In this document: positions 11,001-20,340 of the stretch, in pieces
How the letters are laid out: the number at the start of each line of letters is the position of its first letter
Position numbering within the stretch: the stretch's first letter is position 1
From: Symsagittifera roscoffensis
Taxonomy: Eukaryota > Xenacoelomorpha > Acoela > Convolutidae
Reading direction: 5' to 3'
DNA: 64,000 bases
NCBI RefSeq assembly: GCF_963678635.1
Contig: NC_087067.1
Location: forward strand, 17,925,639-17,989,638
Position numbers and translations under genes: made by a program
The notes under the pieces: model-generated
Told to the model about the DNA's origin: nothing
The model's database searches: none
Seen by the model: only the letters and a program-made list of their open reading frames with translations

Positions 11001-14000
11001 TTACGCAATTTGATTTGGTCAGTAGGAGACAGAGATTTTAAAATGTAAATGGGAGATCGAAAGGATTGCAGTTTGTAAGCTTTAGATAAAACTTTGACAC
11101 AGTCAAATTGGGAAGTAAATTTAACAAGTAAGGTGCGTGGGCGCGTACTGGTAGCAATACGTTTTCCCAGGCGCTTGAAAAATTTAACTTTAACAAAAGA
11201 ATCCTCACCTAGGTGAGTCAAAATAGCAGTAATATGGTGAATATCAGATTCAGTTTGCGATTTGAAATCACCTCTGTTTTCGGATATACCATCAATTTTC
11301 AATTCACGAGTCCAAGTACTATCGACAGGAGAAGAAATTGCAGGAACAGTAGTAGGAGTTGAAGCAACTGCGGCGTATGTTTGAGCAGAGCTCGAAACTG
11401 TACCAGCAATTTCAGTAAATTTCTCAGTAAGTTTATCGGTAAAATTAGATAAAAATAACTTCGTTCTTTGGAGTAATAACCTTATCCAAGGTGTTGTCCA
11501 AGATTCTAGTGATATTCCTCAACACTTGTCATGCATCCACTTCCTACACGATTAGCAGAAAATCCATCCACCAATCGTCTCAGAACATTTGTTACACACA
11601 TCTTGTTCAGCAGTTGTATTTGCTCGATTCGTGCGTTTGATCGGAGCCATTTATATGAAACTATTTAAGTTTATCACATCAATTAGGCTTTAGGAAGTGG
11701 AATTCAAAATACGTCTTCTTTAACAAAAGAGCGGAATGCAGGCATAACTAAGGAGGTAAACATTCAAGCAATGTTTTCGCTATTTTCAGGAAAAATTATT
11801 GAGCGGCAAAAGGGCCAAAGTTTTTATAAACACATGTAGTGAGTGAGTGGATGGGGCAAGTGGAATTTGGAGAAGTAGCGATGTAAATGGAGAAGAAATC
11901 GCATAGCTCTTCAGGACTCGATAGGATATTCAGCTCAATAGCGTTTTTTCTGCTGGATCTGCGAAGCTACTAATAGTCAAACATTTTTTATCCCGTGCTA
12001 CTTATAATTTCAATTAATAAAAAAAATGGTTAGCGGGATTTTTTTTCCAGAAAAAAATTTATACAAGAACCACTCAGTTTTGGGAATAAATTAAGTTTCA
12101 AAATTGGATTTAATTAAGAGTAATGAACGTAGTGAGTACTCTTTTATAGGTCTTGCTGATTTTTTTTTTAGGAAAAAGTCTTTAAATTTGTTCACGCTCA
12201 ATTTTGATTTTTCGCAGTTTGACTTGTGATTTCTTTTCAAGTTAGTGTATTTCTATTGTTAAAAGGAAGGCAAACTCTCTATTGAACTGCAGAATTGTAA
12301 AGGTCACGATTATCAGATTTCCCAGCGGAATAAAAACTTTACCTGTTGATCCAGTTTTCTCAAGTTGGGTTCATGTTATCAAAAAAGTGCCATTAATTTA
12401 TATTTTTTTGCAAATTTAAAGAGTTTTAAGGCCATATTTTTTTCCGAGATTCAAAAGTTGAAAATTTAAAAAAAAAAACTCGTTTTTTTCAGTTTCTTTG
12501 CGTTCATTACTCTTTTCCAGCTGTCAGTTGGCTGTGTTTTTATTTATTCCCAGCGAAAAAAAATTACTTATTGGCCCAGTTTTTGTTGTATTGCTTCTCT
12601 TGCGTTAAGCTAGGGTATTGCAATCGGGTACTAGACCTTTTTCCCGTCAATAACTTTGTTCAGAGTCATCAAAATTTGAAAGGATAATTTTGGGCTCAGT
12701 TCAGAACGAATTCAATTTTTTTACGTCTCCGGCACACTTGGTCTGGAGATAACGAATACGCCTGGAACGGCAAAGGCCCTGGCTTCGAATCTGACAGAAC
12801 CTGTTTTTTTTTTTCAAATCAGAAATATTCCTGTTCAAAAGAAATTGTCGGCTAATTCTTAGTCTGCGTATGTTGTGTCGGCTCAGTTGCCACATCGTAG
12901 AATTTTTTTTCTGTACGTAATTTACATTGTAATTGCTTAAGTGTTTTGAAGAGTAATGATTGTAGTGAGGACTCTTATGTAGTTCTCGTGTTTTTTTCCA
13001 GCAAAATCATAAAACGCGCAGTTTTGATTTTTTGCGGATTGACTTAAGTTCTTTTTAAGTTCACTTCTTTTTAAGTTCACTTCTTTTTAAGTTCACTTCT
13101 TTTCCTTTGTTAAAAGGAGGGCAAACTCCGTTATCGAAGAGCAAAAATGTAAAGGCCACGAAAAACGTGATCAAATTCTAAAGTTCGATCACGTTCTATT
13201 TCGAAAGTTGAATTTGGTTATCAGATTCCCCTGCAATAAAAACTCTGCCTATTGATCCGCTTTTCTGAAAGCTTCAATCATAAATTGTTCGTGAAATTCA
13301 AAAGAAAAGAGCTTGAAGGGTATATATTTCTTTAAGATTCCAAAGTTGAAGTTTTTTCCATAAAATAAGTTAGTTTTTTTTCTGTTTCCTTCCTTTGATT
13401 ACTTTTTTCTAACTGTCAGTTTGCTATTTTTGTTAACTTCTGCTGTTTGTAATTTTACTAGCCTTGACTTAGTTACGACCCTTGAATATGGGGAGAAACT
13501 TTGTATTCGGGTGTTTTAGTTTTTTTTGCTTTTTTATTTTCCACGCAAAATCCGGTACCACAAATAATGATCGGACTGGGTTGAGTGATATATCATATTT
13601 AAGCCTTTTCAGTCATGATTCGAGCCACCTATTAAAAATTCCGAAATGTTTTCCCAGTGTCGGGAAAAAATGGTTTAGAATTTTCGATTTTTGGTTTTTA
13701 TTTGGGCGAGTAAAGCAAGCGAGCAGGGTTACAAGCTGAATTATGCCTAATTTAAGACCTTAAAATTTAATTTTAAGCAAGTAAAACTAGTTTTTGGAGT
13801 TTATTAGCTTCATTTTGGGAACCAAAAACTTCAAAGAATTCAAAAATTTCCTGCAAAAAAAATTATGAAATTTTTTTTTCAATTTTTTGTTTTTCTAGTC
13901 ATTTTTCTAAAAAAAATTGTTGTCCAATTTGCCTATATTATTTATAACTGTCTAATATGCCTAATTTATATTTTAACGTCAGATTCTTTTATCGCACCAA

Positions 14001-15640
14001 GCTGAAAAAAACTACACTAATTTGGAAAAAACACTCTCTAAACCGTAGTTTTCTAAAGACTAATGGCGGGAACATTCTGTGCTACTTGCACGCACAGTAA
14101 CGGCTATCTTTGTCTTTTTTTGTATTTTTTTGGCTTAAAAACTTTATTCTGCCTGATGTCGGCGGATCTTTTATCGGCATAGTGAACAAATTTTGAGTCG
14201 TTTCAATGGCAACCTTATTTTTATAATTTATTATTTTGCGACACTGAAGAATAATTTTCAATTGCAGCAGCACAAATGCAAAAAATTGATCAAATAAAGT
14301 TGTGTTGTGTTTTGAATATTCAAACTGACGTTATTAATCAGAAGGGCGCAAAAACGTCGATTATGGAAGCAGTTTATCGACAATTACTGTTACGTGGAAC
14401 CAACCCTCACCAAAGAGGATGGTGCAAACTGATGATGATGTTGTGTTTTGAGGGCGAGGGAATTTAAGTCTTCAGTCTTGTTAATTTTTGTCGTCTTAAG
14501 GGTTTTTGCTAAGGTTTTCTCTTTGTAAATTTTCTTTTGTCTAAGCATGTTTTTGTTTTAAAACTAGCCTAATTCATTTTGTTAGATCTAGTTTTTTCGA
14601 ATTTTTTTCCGATTTACGGCTTTCTTGTTTTGTATCACAACTGGTGCGAAGCGCATTTTAACGTGATTGACACGTTTCCAACCTTTTTTGTCCGAAACCT
14701 ATGTTATTGCAAACCTAATAGTCATCTTTGCAAAAGTAGTCATCTTCGCATGTTTTTGCAAAAGTAGTAGTCATAAATTTGAAGGTTTTTAAATGTATCG
14801 CAGGTATACGGGAGGCACAGAGAGCGCCATGTTTTCTAAACTGGAGCGAATTGCCACGAGTGAGCAGCCACGCACTCCTTTCCTGGGCAGTCTAATTACT
14901 CGGGCACTTCAACCGCCAAATTGCGGGTCGGCAGAACTTCCCAGTCGAATCAATTGGGTAGTACAGAGCTCAGCTGTCGATTTCCTACACTTGTTATTAG
15001 TGGCGGTGGACTCGCTCAAGGCTCAGTATTCGTAAGTTGTTTTTACTGCGTAAGATTGCTGTATAGAAAGTAGCAAACTGTTATAAAGAAAGCAGCTCGG
15101 CTAAACTAAAATTGTCTTACGAAAACTTTAAAATTAACAATTGAAACAATCTTGTGGCATCTTGAAATCTTTTCGTTTTCCATCGAAGTATTTTTCAGGG
15201 ATCTCATTTTTTCAAAAATGTGTTACTTTATGTGAATTAACTTCAGACTTACTTCAATCGAAACCCGCGTTCTGTTTTTTAGGGTCAAGATGATGTTTAC
15301 CTTGAGTATACATGACGAAGTGAGGTACTTAGTGGCAGATGAAGATGTCTACAGAGCATGTTGGGTGCTTCAAATAGCCCATTTATGGACTAGAGCCTTC
15401 TTTTCGGCGTCAGTCGGGATTCACGACCTACCGGCCTCAGTCGCCTATTTCTCGTCAATAGACATCGACTCGGTTTTAAGAAAGGAACCGACTATTTTAG
15501 CTGTGACGAAGTCTAACCCTCTCGGGTTGGAAAAGGGTCATGGAATACCGCCTGGAGAAAGTGTGACGGCGAGAGATCTTGTTGAAAACTTTAATCTGCC
15601 TCTGCAAAACATGACACAGACTTCGCGAACTGTTTATTGA
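1729..15640 (+). CDS. POLG: DNA polymerase gamma catalytic subunit, 3' part of gene (8 exons)
   Basis: Family-A DNA polymerase that replicates and proofreads mitochondrial DNA. Exons seen: 1729-2010, 4277-4897, 5096-5420, 6014-6242, 6345-6708, 6934-7406, 14804-15031 and 15283-15640. All junctions are GT-AG and phases agree, giving 959 residues plus stop. Visible motifs are Exo II GHNVAFDRQYIQSEY, Exo III YCAEDVSATW, Pol A VGADVDAEEMWIGALIGD, Pol B NYGRIYGAG and Pol C HDEVRYLV. The catalytic aspartates of motifs A and C and the Exo II and III aspartates are present. Exo I and the mitochondrial targeting region must lie before base 1. From memory of human POLG, the spacer between exonuclease and polymerase is much shorter here, while the segment after Pol B is about 50 residues longer. 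A LINE occupies the 7.4-kb intron before the last two exons. Identification is firm; the first exon start is 1727 or 1729. Confidence 0.95.
2790..2860 (+). repeat. SINE tail hairpin fragment
   Basis: gcaagtggtgcgaagctccg...gcttctgtgtttgaagta, the same tail as near 21,950. No tRNA-like head was recognised upstream. Confidence 0.45.
3202..3730 (+). mobile_element. MITE family 1 copy
   Basis: Starts gatgaacgtaattcagac and ends cgttcattggctgttttccaa. A second partial head (gatgaacgtagtaaagactc near 3,474) lies inside, suggesting two overlapping copies. Confidence 0.6.
4277..4897 (+). CDS. POLG: POLG exon with exonuclease motif III
   Basis: 207 codons, phase 0 at both ends, acceptor ...gtgcttag, donor atg|gtaagt. 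A basic linker (residues rich in K, R, T) is followed by KWEWTNKCSKANLVDVYRLHCG and by QDIRDNFQTLMSYCAEDV, the Exo III region, near 4,540-4,590. The C-terminal half matches the start of the POLG spacer domain (VTFAGSILMG...LPADSLWKQY). Confidence 0.93.
5096..5420 (+). CDS. POLG: POLG exon, spacer domain
   Basis: Acceptor tttttttcag, donor gtgagt, ends in phase 1. It encodes WLLPLIDAEKERVSLTLKM, then ITPILMQMRYKTCPLFH and HSGWCFLKEE, which match the human segment around HPGWYRKLC to ERHGWGYLV. The following spacer is short: only about 45 residues separate HSGWCF from KMPHASG, against well over 100 in human. Confidence 0.92.
5421..6013. other. POLG intron
   Basis: Contains the deleted MITE family 1 copy; the rest is unremarkable AT-rich DNA. 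Confidence 0.6.
5562..5790 (+). mobile_element. MITE family 1, deleted copy
   Basis: Has the head gagtccatgagcgaagtg and the aattcaaagaggccatatat inner block in a POLG intron. The middle is missing. Confidence 0.55.
6014..6242 (+). CDS. POLG: POLG exon, spacer to palm junction
   Basis: Enters in phase 1 after acceptor tacttcag and leaves in phase 2 at donor gtaggt. It encodes NVGTPFTHDYIHMVENGTL, matching NVGSPFAKDFLPKMEDGTL, then ATRFWTSNRSRI, matching the human FWRNAHKRI stretch. Confidence 0.92.
6345..6708 (+). CDS. POLG: POLG exon with polymerase motif A
   Basis: Acceptor gatgtttcag, donor aag|gttggt. It contains HGTLTRRATENTWLVATNA, then GGELKSMLRAPEGFKFVG and Pol motif A (GADVDAEEMW), which holds the metal-binding aspartate. 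It ends with GTDVHSFTAKQLNLDRDAAK, the O-helix approach (human [20 protein letters not shown]). Confidence 0.94.
6934..7406 (+). CDS. POLG: POLG exon with polymerase motif B and an enlarged following segment
   Basis: Acceptor gtgttcacag; the donor before gtaaag leaves phase 2. It opens with VVNYGRIYGAG (motif B) and contains SARRLLSATKGSE, matching the human YAATKGLR region. About 120 residues follow before the GGTES block of the next exon; the human stretch is about 70, so this lineage carries an extra segment near the fingers/thumb. Much of it (e.g. LLRLIVGFRIDQTESICQS) has no match I recognise. Confidence 0.92.
7479..7840 (+). mobile_element. MITE family 1 copy
   Basis: Head gagtcgatgaacgtagttca at 7,479; tail cgtttattgaatctttccaa near 7,796-7,815, just before the LINE. 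Confidence 0.65.
8090..9775 (-). CDS. LINE reverse transcriptase domain (561 codons open)
   Basis: An open stretch containing the RT blocks in order: ITPVFKSGSPYDFTNYRPVS, NAQHGFRKKRSTITQ, FNFSKAFDSVRHDIV, TSGVPQGSVLGPLLF, FLSADDSKF, and then NGLKINKDKC and LKDLGLLVSSDLTW. The C-terminal region with RKLENFNRKCLTWVTG is typical of CR1/L2. The catalytic box reads SADD where YADD or FADD is expected, which may reduce or abolish activity. It would copy LINE RNA at a nicked target. The frame begins after the linker, so this is not a full ORF2. Confidence 0.9.
   Translation of the reverse strand: MFLNQIKSTQPVPTKLFWGRKQVESDVLISETFNQYFASVYQVSESSPSAGGSLADSEIKLSEVDVSPSIVGELLAKCKETRSKDNISAFIYKSCHSILSPLVSFLFLSIIQSCVWPDSWKTVFITPVFKSGSPYDFTNYRPVSILPPLSLIFERILFNYIYLRVRYNISNAQHGFRKKRSTITQTLSYLDEVYHTHDAKIPCAAMYFNFSKAFDSVRHDIVQKFAAFGFDDIFTALLISYLSNRFQCVKVRTSISTTLPVTSGVPQGSVLGPLLFLLFINDLPDIFNHSNCFLSADDSKFICKTNCSDLQSDVDSLTHWCTQNGLKINKDKCNFIIFNGKFPDCIFVNNQPVHSINLLKDLGLLVSSDLTWSDHISKKLLSSNKSFHFIERSIPYHIPLSAKLMFINTCVKSILLYASPVWSPSLTMLRKLENFNRKCLTWVTGHLPYLKQLSLTNSLPISFTLIFNDLILFHKMLNGDSELPFAAYYYFKVTTSRSSALMTVKTARRWSTETFFTHRTARAVNYMLKTTEIDFFTSLRRFRSTLKDFLLERSKLFNREN
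10155..10220 (-). repeat. 66-bp copy of an RT segment inside the LINE linker
   Basis: Bases 10155-10220 are identical to 8775-8840 (offset exactly 1,380 bp) and encode SLTHWCTQNGLKINKDKC. At 8.8 kb this is in its normal place in the RT; here it lies within the endonuclease-RT linker, where it does not belong. Confidence 0.9.
10352..10876 (-). pseudogene. LINE ORF2 endonuclease domain, damaged
   Basis: Reads LCLINAQSLITSTQRLKL then LLFITETWLYD and GYHVLMRLDRTSGAHGGVL, the start of an APE-type endonuclease (N of INAQS, E of TETW). The frame stays open for 174 residues, but the homology fades after about residue 120 and the catalytic C-terminal motifs are not continuous in this frame, so it is shifted relative to the RT. 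Confidence 0.8.
10886..11650 (-). pseudogene. LINE ORF1 (PHD-like finger plus RRM-like domain), damaged
   Basis: ATG at 11650 opens MAPIKRTNRANTTAEQD, followed by VCNKCSETIGGWIFC and then SCRKWMHDKC, a PHD-like C4HC pattern typical of CR1-group ORF1. Two in-frame stops interrupt this finger (one between FC and SC, one after DKC). Further on, the frame is open through ELKIDGISENRGD, RLGKRIATSTRPRTLLVKF and YILKSLSPTDQIKLRKILKL, the RRM-like RNA-binding part, to the stop at 10,886. It would coat the LINE RNA. Confidence 0.75.
12118..12512 (+). mobile_element. MITE family 1, best-preserved copy
   Basis: Perfect 12-bp inverted ends: gagtaatgaacg at 12118-12129 and cgttcattactc at 12501-12512. 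Related sequence continues past the right end (ttttccagctgtcagttggc) in several copies, so the true element border may lie further out. Confidence 0.7.
12951..13425 (+). mobile_element. MITE family 1 copy with tandem 16-mer
   Basis: Head gagtaatgattgtagtgagg; internal direct repeat of ttttaagttcacttc about three times at 13,053-13,100; tail near ttgattacttttttctaact. Confidence 0.6.
13482..13725 (+). repeat. interspersed repeat family 2 copy
   Basis: Shares tgtattcgggtgttttagtt, then ggtaccacaaataatgatcg and gatatatcat...cagtcatgattcgagc with copies near 25,290-25,450, 28,395-28,440 (reverse), 30,310-30,440 and 31,610-31,705 (reverse). Confidence 0.6.
14804..15031 (+). CDS. POLG: POLG exon, GGTES block
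   Basis: Begins one base into an Arg codon after acceptor atcgcag and ends in phase 2 before gtaagt. It encodes GGTESAMFSKLERIATSEQ, then PRTPFLGSLITRAL and [20 protein letters not shown], close to human GGTESEMFNKLESIATSD and [20 protein letters not shown]. It lies 7.4 kb downstream of the previous exon because of the LINE and MITEs in between. Confidence 0.95.
15283..15640 (+). CDS. POLG: POLG last exon with polymerase motif C and stop
   Basis: Acceptor ctgttttttag. It encodes LSIHDEVRYLVADEDVYRA (motif C; Asp of HDE near base 15,314), then GIHDLPASVAYFSSIDID and VLRKEPTILAVTKSNPLG, ending GIPPGESVTARDLVEN...TSRTVY and TGA at 15,638-15,640. This matches the human C-terminus in order and length. 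Confidence 0.95.
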
Positions 15641-15879
15641 GCACATGAAACTGGTTTCTTTTTGTTTTTTTTACACTAGCCAGCGTAGTGTAATAGTACG
15701 ACTATTTCTTTTTTCCCAACCTAATTCGCAAATTTTGTTGATTTTTTTGGTGGCACCTTTACGGCTTTTTGGTAGAATGCGCTTTAACCTTCGATTAGTT
15801 ATAAGGTAACAGAAATGATGCATTTTTAGTTCATCAAATGAACCGAAAAAAGCTATTTGTTTCAAACAACAGTACAATA

Positions 15880-15885
15880 ATTAAA
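15880..15885 (+). promoter_or_regulatory. candidate POLG polyadenylation signal (ATTAAA)
   Basis: ATTAAA, the commonest variant hexamer, lies 240 bp after the POLG stop. A canonical AATAAA occurs only at 16,541-16,546. In AT-rich DNA either could be chance. Confidence 0.3.
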
Positions 15886-16139
15886 ACTCGAATTCAGAAA
15901 CTGTCCGACTCAATATAGCTTTCAATTTTTTTGAAATCCATAATTTATACATAATTTGGCTTTCTGCTTTCCAATATTTTACATGCAAAGATAGCGTGCA
16001 TGCCTTCAGTTTGTGGTATTCCTAATTATTAAATGCGAAATTTTGTATTTGTTTTGGATGCCGTTTTGCTGCATCGCATTGGCAATATATTAGCAAGTGT
16101 TGATGCTTTATTTTTTGTTAGTATTAGTAAATTGTTAAG

Positions 16140-16310
16140 GGCCCGTGGTGCAGATGCGAGGACAGAAGACTCTGAATCTCCGAGTCGTAGGATCGAATCT
16201 GCCTCAGCAAACGTTTAATTTTAACCTTTTCTCATTTTATTTAACTTTATAGAGCTGCTTTTTGTTGTTTTCTTGCTAGTGTTTGCGAAGCATAGCTTCG
16301 CCTCTGAGTT
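16140..16310 (+). repeat. tRNA-derived SINE with hairpin tail
   Basis: Head gcccgtggtgcagatgcgag with loop actctgaatctc and B-box-like ggatcgaatct (16,141-16,205) resembles a Gln-type tRNA. The tail hairpin gcgaagcatagcttcgc is at 16,284-16,301. Confidence 0.55.
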
Positions 16311-17534
16311 AATTATGTGACTGTCAGTGGCATTAAGTGCGGGCATTTTTTGTTGTGTCGGTCTGACTTATTTACAGTTTGCTTCAGTTTTCTCTCCAAT
16401 ATCAAGAGAAGAGCTGGCCATAAAATAGTTGCAATTCACAATCTGATGCTTTCATATTTCCAGTTATGTCTCAATGCATTGACAGTTCGTAAACATTTTC
16501 CAACGGCCTGATGGTTGTTATATTTATTGATTTGATTTTGAATAAATGCTGAATTGAGTTAGAATACTTCGTTTTTTACTTTTGGAATGAGATTTAACTC
16601 CAGGATGTTTTCAAAATCCTTTTGAATTTAACAAATAGCTGGGTAATTAAGTAATTATTTTAGCAGTAGGCACCAAAAATTCGGCGAATTTCGATGATAT
16701 ACTTGGATTATTTTCTGTTGAACTTATTTTCACGATGTATTGAAATTTCACTGCATTTTGAGCTGAAGAAGTGTCACAGCACTGATATAAATAAATCGCA
16801 TATATCGAACTAAAACAAATTTTCAATAAAGTTTTTCTTAATTGGGCTAACTTTGGAAGAAGTGTTTGAAATTTAACCAGCCTATTTCTATGATTTTGCA
16901 AAAGGTTGAACTGAAATCACCCTTCAAACGGGTCAAATCGTTTTGTTGAAAATTTATGAAGCAAACAGGCTCAATTGATATACAAACTTACAATTGACAC
17001 AGTTTGCCCCTTCATTTTGAACCAAACGCATTGAAACTATTTAAGGGTGTGATTTTGTTTAACTTTTTGCTAAATAAATTGCATCATAGAATTACTGATA
17101 AAGTTTCAATTAATTTTGGTCCTTATCAGTTCCAATCCAAATTTACTCGAGTTTGAGAACAGCAGTTTTGAAACTTTTGTGCTGCAGAAGCTTGTACGGC
17201 TCAAAATGCAGTGGAAATTCAATAAGTTGTAAAAACGTGCGAACAAAAAGTAATCCATTTAATGATGATAGCATCAGAATTCGGCGAGTTTTCGCTGATT
17301 AATGCAAGAAGAATGTTTTCAATTACACAGATATTTGTGAAATGAGAGAGTAAGTATAATTAAAACAGGTTTGAGAACACTTTTTTTCTCATGTTTAACT
17401 ATTTAGGCTATACGTTGAGGCCACTTCTTCGCCGATGCAAAAACAAATTGAAGGTATATATTTCCTGATTAATTGACGCAGTAATTTTGCAAGAATTATG
17501 CAAAATTAAAAAACGTTTTTTTTTTATAAAAAGC

Positions 17535-18665
17535 TACATTTTAACTGCAACGGATCGAATTGCAGCTATAGCTAAGGTTTCAGTTTGCTCTGAACGTCAA
17601 GTCAGTTTTTATATCCATATAGTTCACGGTTGTGTTTCGCTACGAGATAATTTCTTCCAACCTTTTTGAGGGTTGATAAACGTAGTTCAGACTCTTATAT
17701 AGGTCGCAATATTTTTTTTCATGAAAAATTTTTCTTTTTTTTGCTGATTGTTTTTTTTATGAATTTCATTTCATTTCCTTTGTAAAAAGGAAGGCAAACT
17801 TCACTATTGAACAGCAAAAGTGAAATGGTCGCGAAAAAAATCATCGGGTTCTAGTTTTGAAAATGGAATTGAAAAAATTTAATGGTTGATCCAGTTTTCT
17901 CAAAATGAGTTAAATTTATTAAAAAAATTGCCAGTGATTAATTAATCCAGAAACTCAAAGAGGTTCAAGGGCACCTACGTTTTCATGGATTTTCAAAAGT
18001 TGCGCTTTTATCAAAAGTCAAGCAAGAATTGTTGTTTTTCTGTTTACTTGCGTTAATTTACTCTTTTCTTACCTCAGCTTCAGTTTTTATAATTATAGAA
18101 TGAAGAACATAGCCGACAAACAGTTGGAAAAGTGTCAATGAACGCAAGTAAACAAAAAAAAATTTTTTGGAATTTTGATAAAGGCTCAACTTGGAAATTG
18201 TATAGAAAAATAAATGCCCTTGAAGCTCTTTGAGTTTCTGGAACAAATTATGACTAGCACCTTAGTGATAAAATTAACCCATTTTGAGAAAACTGGATCA
18301 ACAACTAAATTTTTTCCGCTAGGAAATCTGATAATTCAATTCCTCTTTCGAAACTAGAAATCGATCATGGTTTTCGTGACCTTCACTTTTTTGCTGTTGG
18401 ATAGTGAAGTTTACCTTCCTTTTTACAACGGAAAAGAAATGAATCTACAAATCAAAATCAACCCACGAAAAAGCAAATTTGAGCCTGAACAAATCTTAAG
18501 GCTATTTAAGATTCTGAACTACGTTTTCGACTCTCAAAAAGGTTGGAAGAAATCATCTCTTAGCGAAACACTGCTTTGAGCAACTAGGGTAAAAAAAATT
18601 GACTTGACGTTCTGAGCGAACTGAAACTTCAGATATACCTGCAATTCGACTCGTTTAATGCTGCG
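17535..18665. repeat. 1.1-kb inverted repeat made of two facing MITE family 1 copies
   Basis: Left arm 17,535-18,066 and right arm about 18,105-18,665 are reverse complements by eye, including flanking sequence outside the MITE (gtcaagtcag on the left, its complement near 18,600). So a MITE plus its neighbour was duplicated in inverted orientation. Confidence 0.7.
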
Positions 18666-19253
18666 AGAAGAAGACACGGTTTTGTAATTGTTCTGACTTT
18701 GAGGATGCCGCAAAATCATGGAAGGACGTGCAGGGAATGGCGTGAGAGGTAGTTTTTTATACGCTGGGTTTTTAATAACCCTGATAATCTCGAAAGAAGT
18801 CAAGTCTGGTATCTTTCAAAGCTTTTCAGCCATGATTTGAAATCTAAAAAAAAGGTCTCATAGTCATTTATAGTCCAATTTGATTCCACAGAACAAATTT
18901 TACCTCAATAACGCCCTTTTTCGTTCCAAGTGAAGTTTTTTCGTTATATCAATCTTGCATTTTTTGCTTAATTGATGTGTTGATCAACGCAACATGCCGT
19001 TGTAGTTGTTGTGATTTCGAAGTAGTGGAAAAATTGTGCCCCGCTGGCCCACATTTTTGTTCCAGCTAAGTCATGGAACGATGCGGGTTATTATCCACTT
19101 GATTTTTACTAGCTCAAAAAAACCTTTCAGCCATGATTTGGGTTCACAAAAGAAAACAATTGTTTCTCATTGTCGATTTTTAGTCCGTGTCTGATATCAT
19201 TCATAGCTAAACAACAATTGTAATAAAATTATGGCTAGGTAACAACTGTTTTT

Positions 19254-19560
19254 CATGCAATTGTTGACTTTGAAGAAAGGAGGAAAAGTCATGCCCATCC
19301 GGTTTGCGTTTTTGTTTTCTAGCCAGGTCACGGAATGATGCGCAACGATTATCGTGAAATGTAATTTTATCATCTAGGTTTTTATTAATCACAAAAAGCA
19401 AAGAAAGAAAGTAAAACAAGTCTTGTATAATTCAAAACCTTTCAAGCCGTAATTTGGACTCCAAAAAGCGAATAAAAAATTTCTCTCATGGATTCCAGGA
19501 CCAAATTGGTGAGACAGAACTTGAAAAATATGATCTTGATAACGTTAATTTTAGTTACAA
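19254..19560. repeat. repeat family 3, copy 1
   Basis: About 300 bp nearly identical to 22,380-22,690, including catgcccatccggtttgcgt and ctagccaggtcacggaatga. No coding potential beyond short chance frames. Confidence 0.8.
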
Positions 19561-20269
19561 GTCGACTTGTTTTGGTATTTCAAATTTGCAGTTGTTCTAT
19601 GGTTATGTTATGCACTGCAGGATACACTTTCTGCGGCTTTTAAAACTTGAAAACATCAAAAATAGTTTGCATCAGTTTAAATACCAATCATCAACGTCAA
19701 TTGGAAAAACAATTGAAACACTTTTGTCTCTTTGTTCTTCGTTATCATAAGGTCAATCAAGTGGTCGAAGTGCGAATTAAAATGAAAGAAATCTTCAATT
19801 TTTCATACGACCTTAATTGTCTCCTTATTTTTTAGACCACCTTAAACTTCAACCAACTAACGTATAAATTGCTCGCATGATAAATCAAACTAAAGGTGGG
19901 CTATGAAATAAGGATACAATTTGCGTCATGAGAAATGCTGAGAACGGTATATCAAACTGAGTTTTACCCTTGTTTTTTACCGTTCTCAATGCTTATATTA
20001 ATTTAGCTGATTACTCTGATCTAGTTCGAAGCCTAGCAAGAGAGTCAGTTGGTACTTTTTCCTTTTGATTATTTATATTCAAAATATATTTAGTATAAGT
20101 TGTATTACCCATTGACCTCATAAAGGTCGTCTAAAAAATAAAATACTTTAAATCGTTTTCTAAGTTTTGCGTGCTTACACTGGCGAGCTTAATGTTTTTG
20201 TGCGAACTTATGTTTTTTTCCAAATTCACTAGCAAGAAAAGTGCATCTGTGTTTGTGAATTGTAAAACA

Positions 20270-20340
20270 TCAGTGGCTGAGTGGTTAGTGCTTGAGATTC
20301 ATTATCTCTAAGTAGCAGAATTGAACCGACTTGTAGCCAA
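20270..20340 (+). repeat. tRNA-like sequence (Ser/Leu-like head)
   Basis: gtggctgagtggttagtgc (A box) and agaattgaacc (degenerate B box). No paired acceptor stem, so a SINE head or tRNA relic rather than a gene. Confidence 0.4.

Larger units (their letters stand above)
7960..11690 (-). mobile_element. CR1/L2-like LINE (non-LTR retrotransposon), nearly full length
   Basis: Order on the reverse strand: ORF1 (PHD-like finger, then RRM-like domain), apurinic-type endonuclease, linker, reverse transcriptase, then a 3' UTR of about 130 bp ending AT-rich near 7,960. The layout and motifs fit the CR1/L2/Jockey group. It sits in the POLG intron opposite to transcription. It is damaged: in-frame stops in ORF1, frame changes across the endonuclease and linker, and a foreign 66-bp RT segment in the linker. 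Exact ends and target-site duplication were not resolved. Confidence 0.88.
7407..14803. other. POLG large intron
   Basis: MITE copy, the LINE, two more MITE copies and family 2. The stretch 13,730-14,800 is unassigned AT-rich sequence with short chance frames. Confidence 0.6.
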
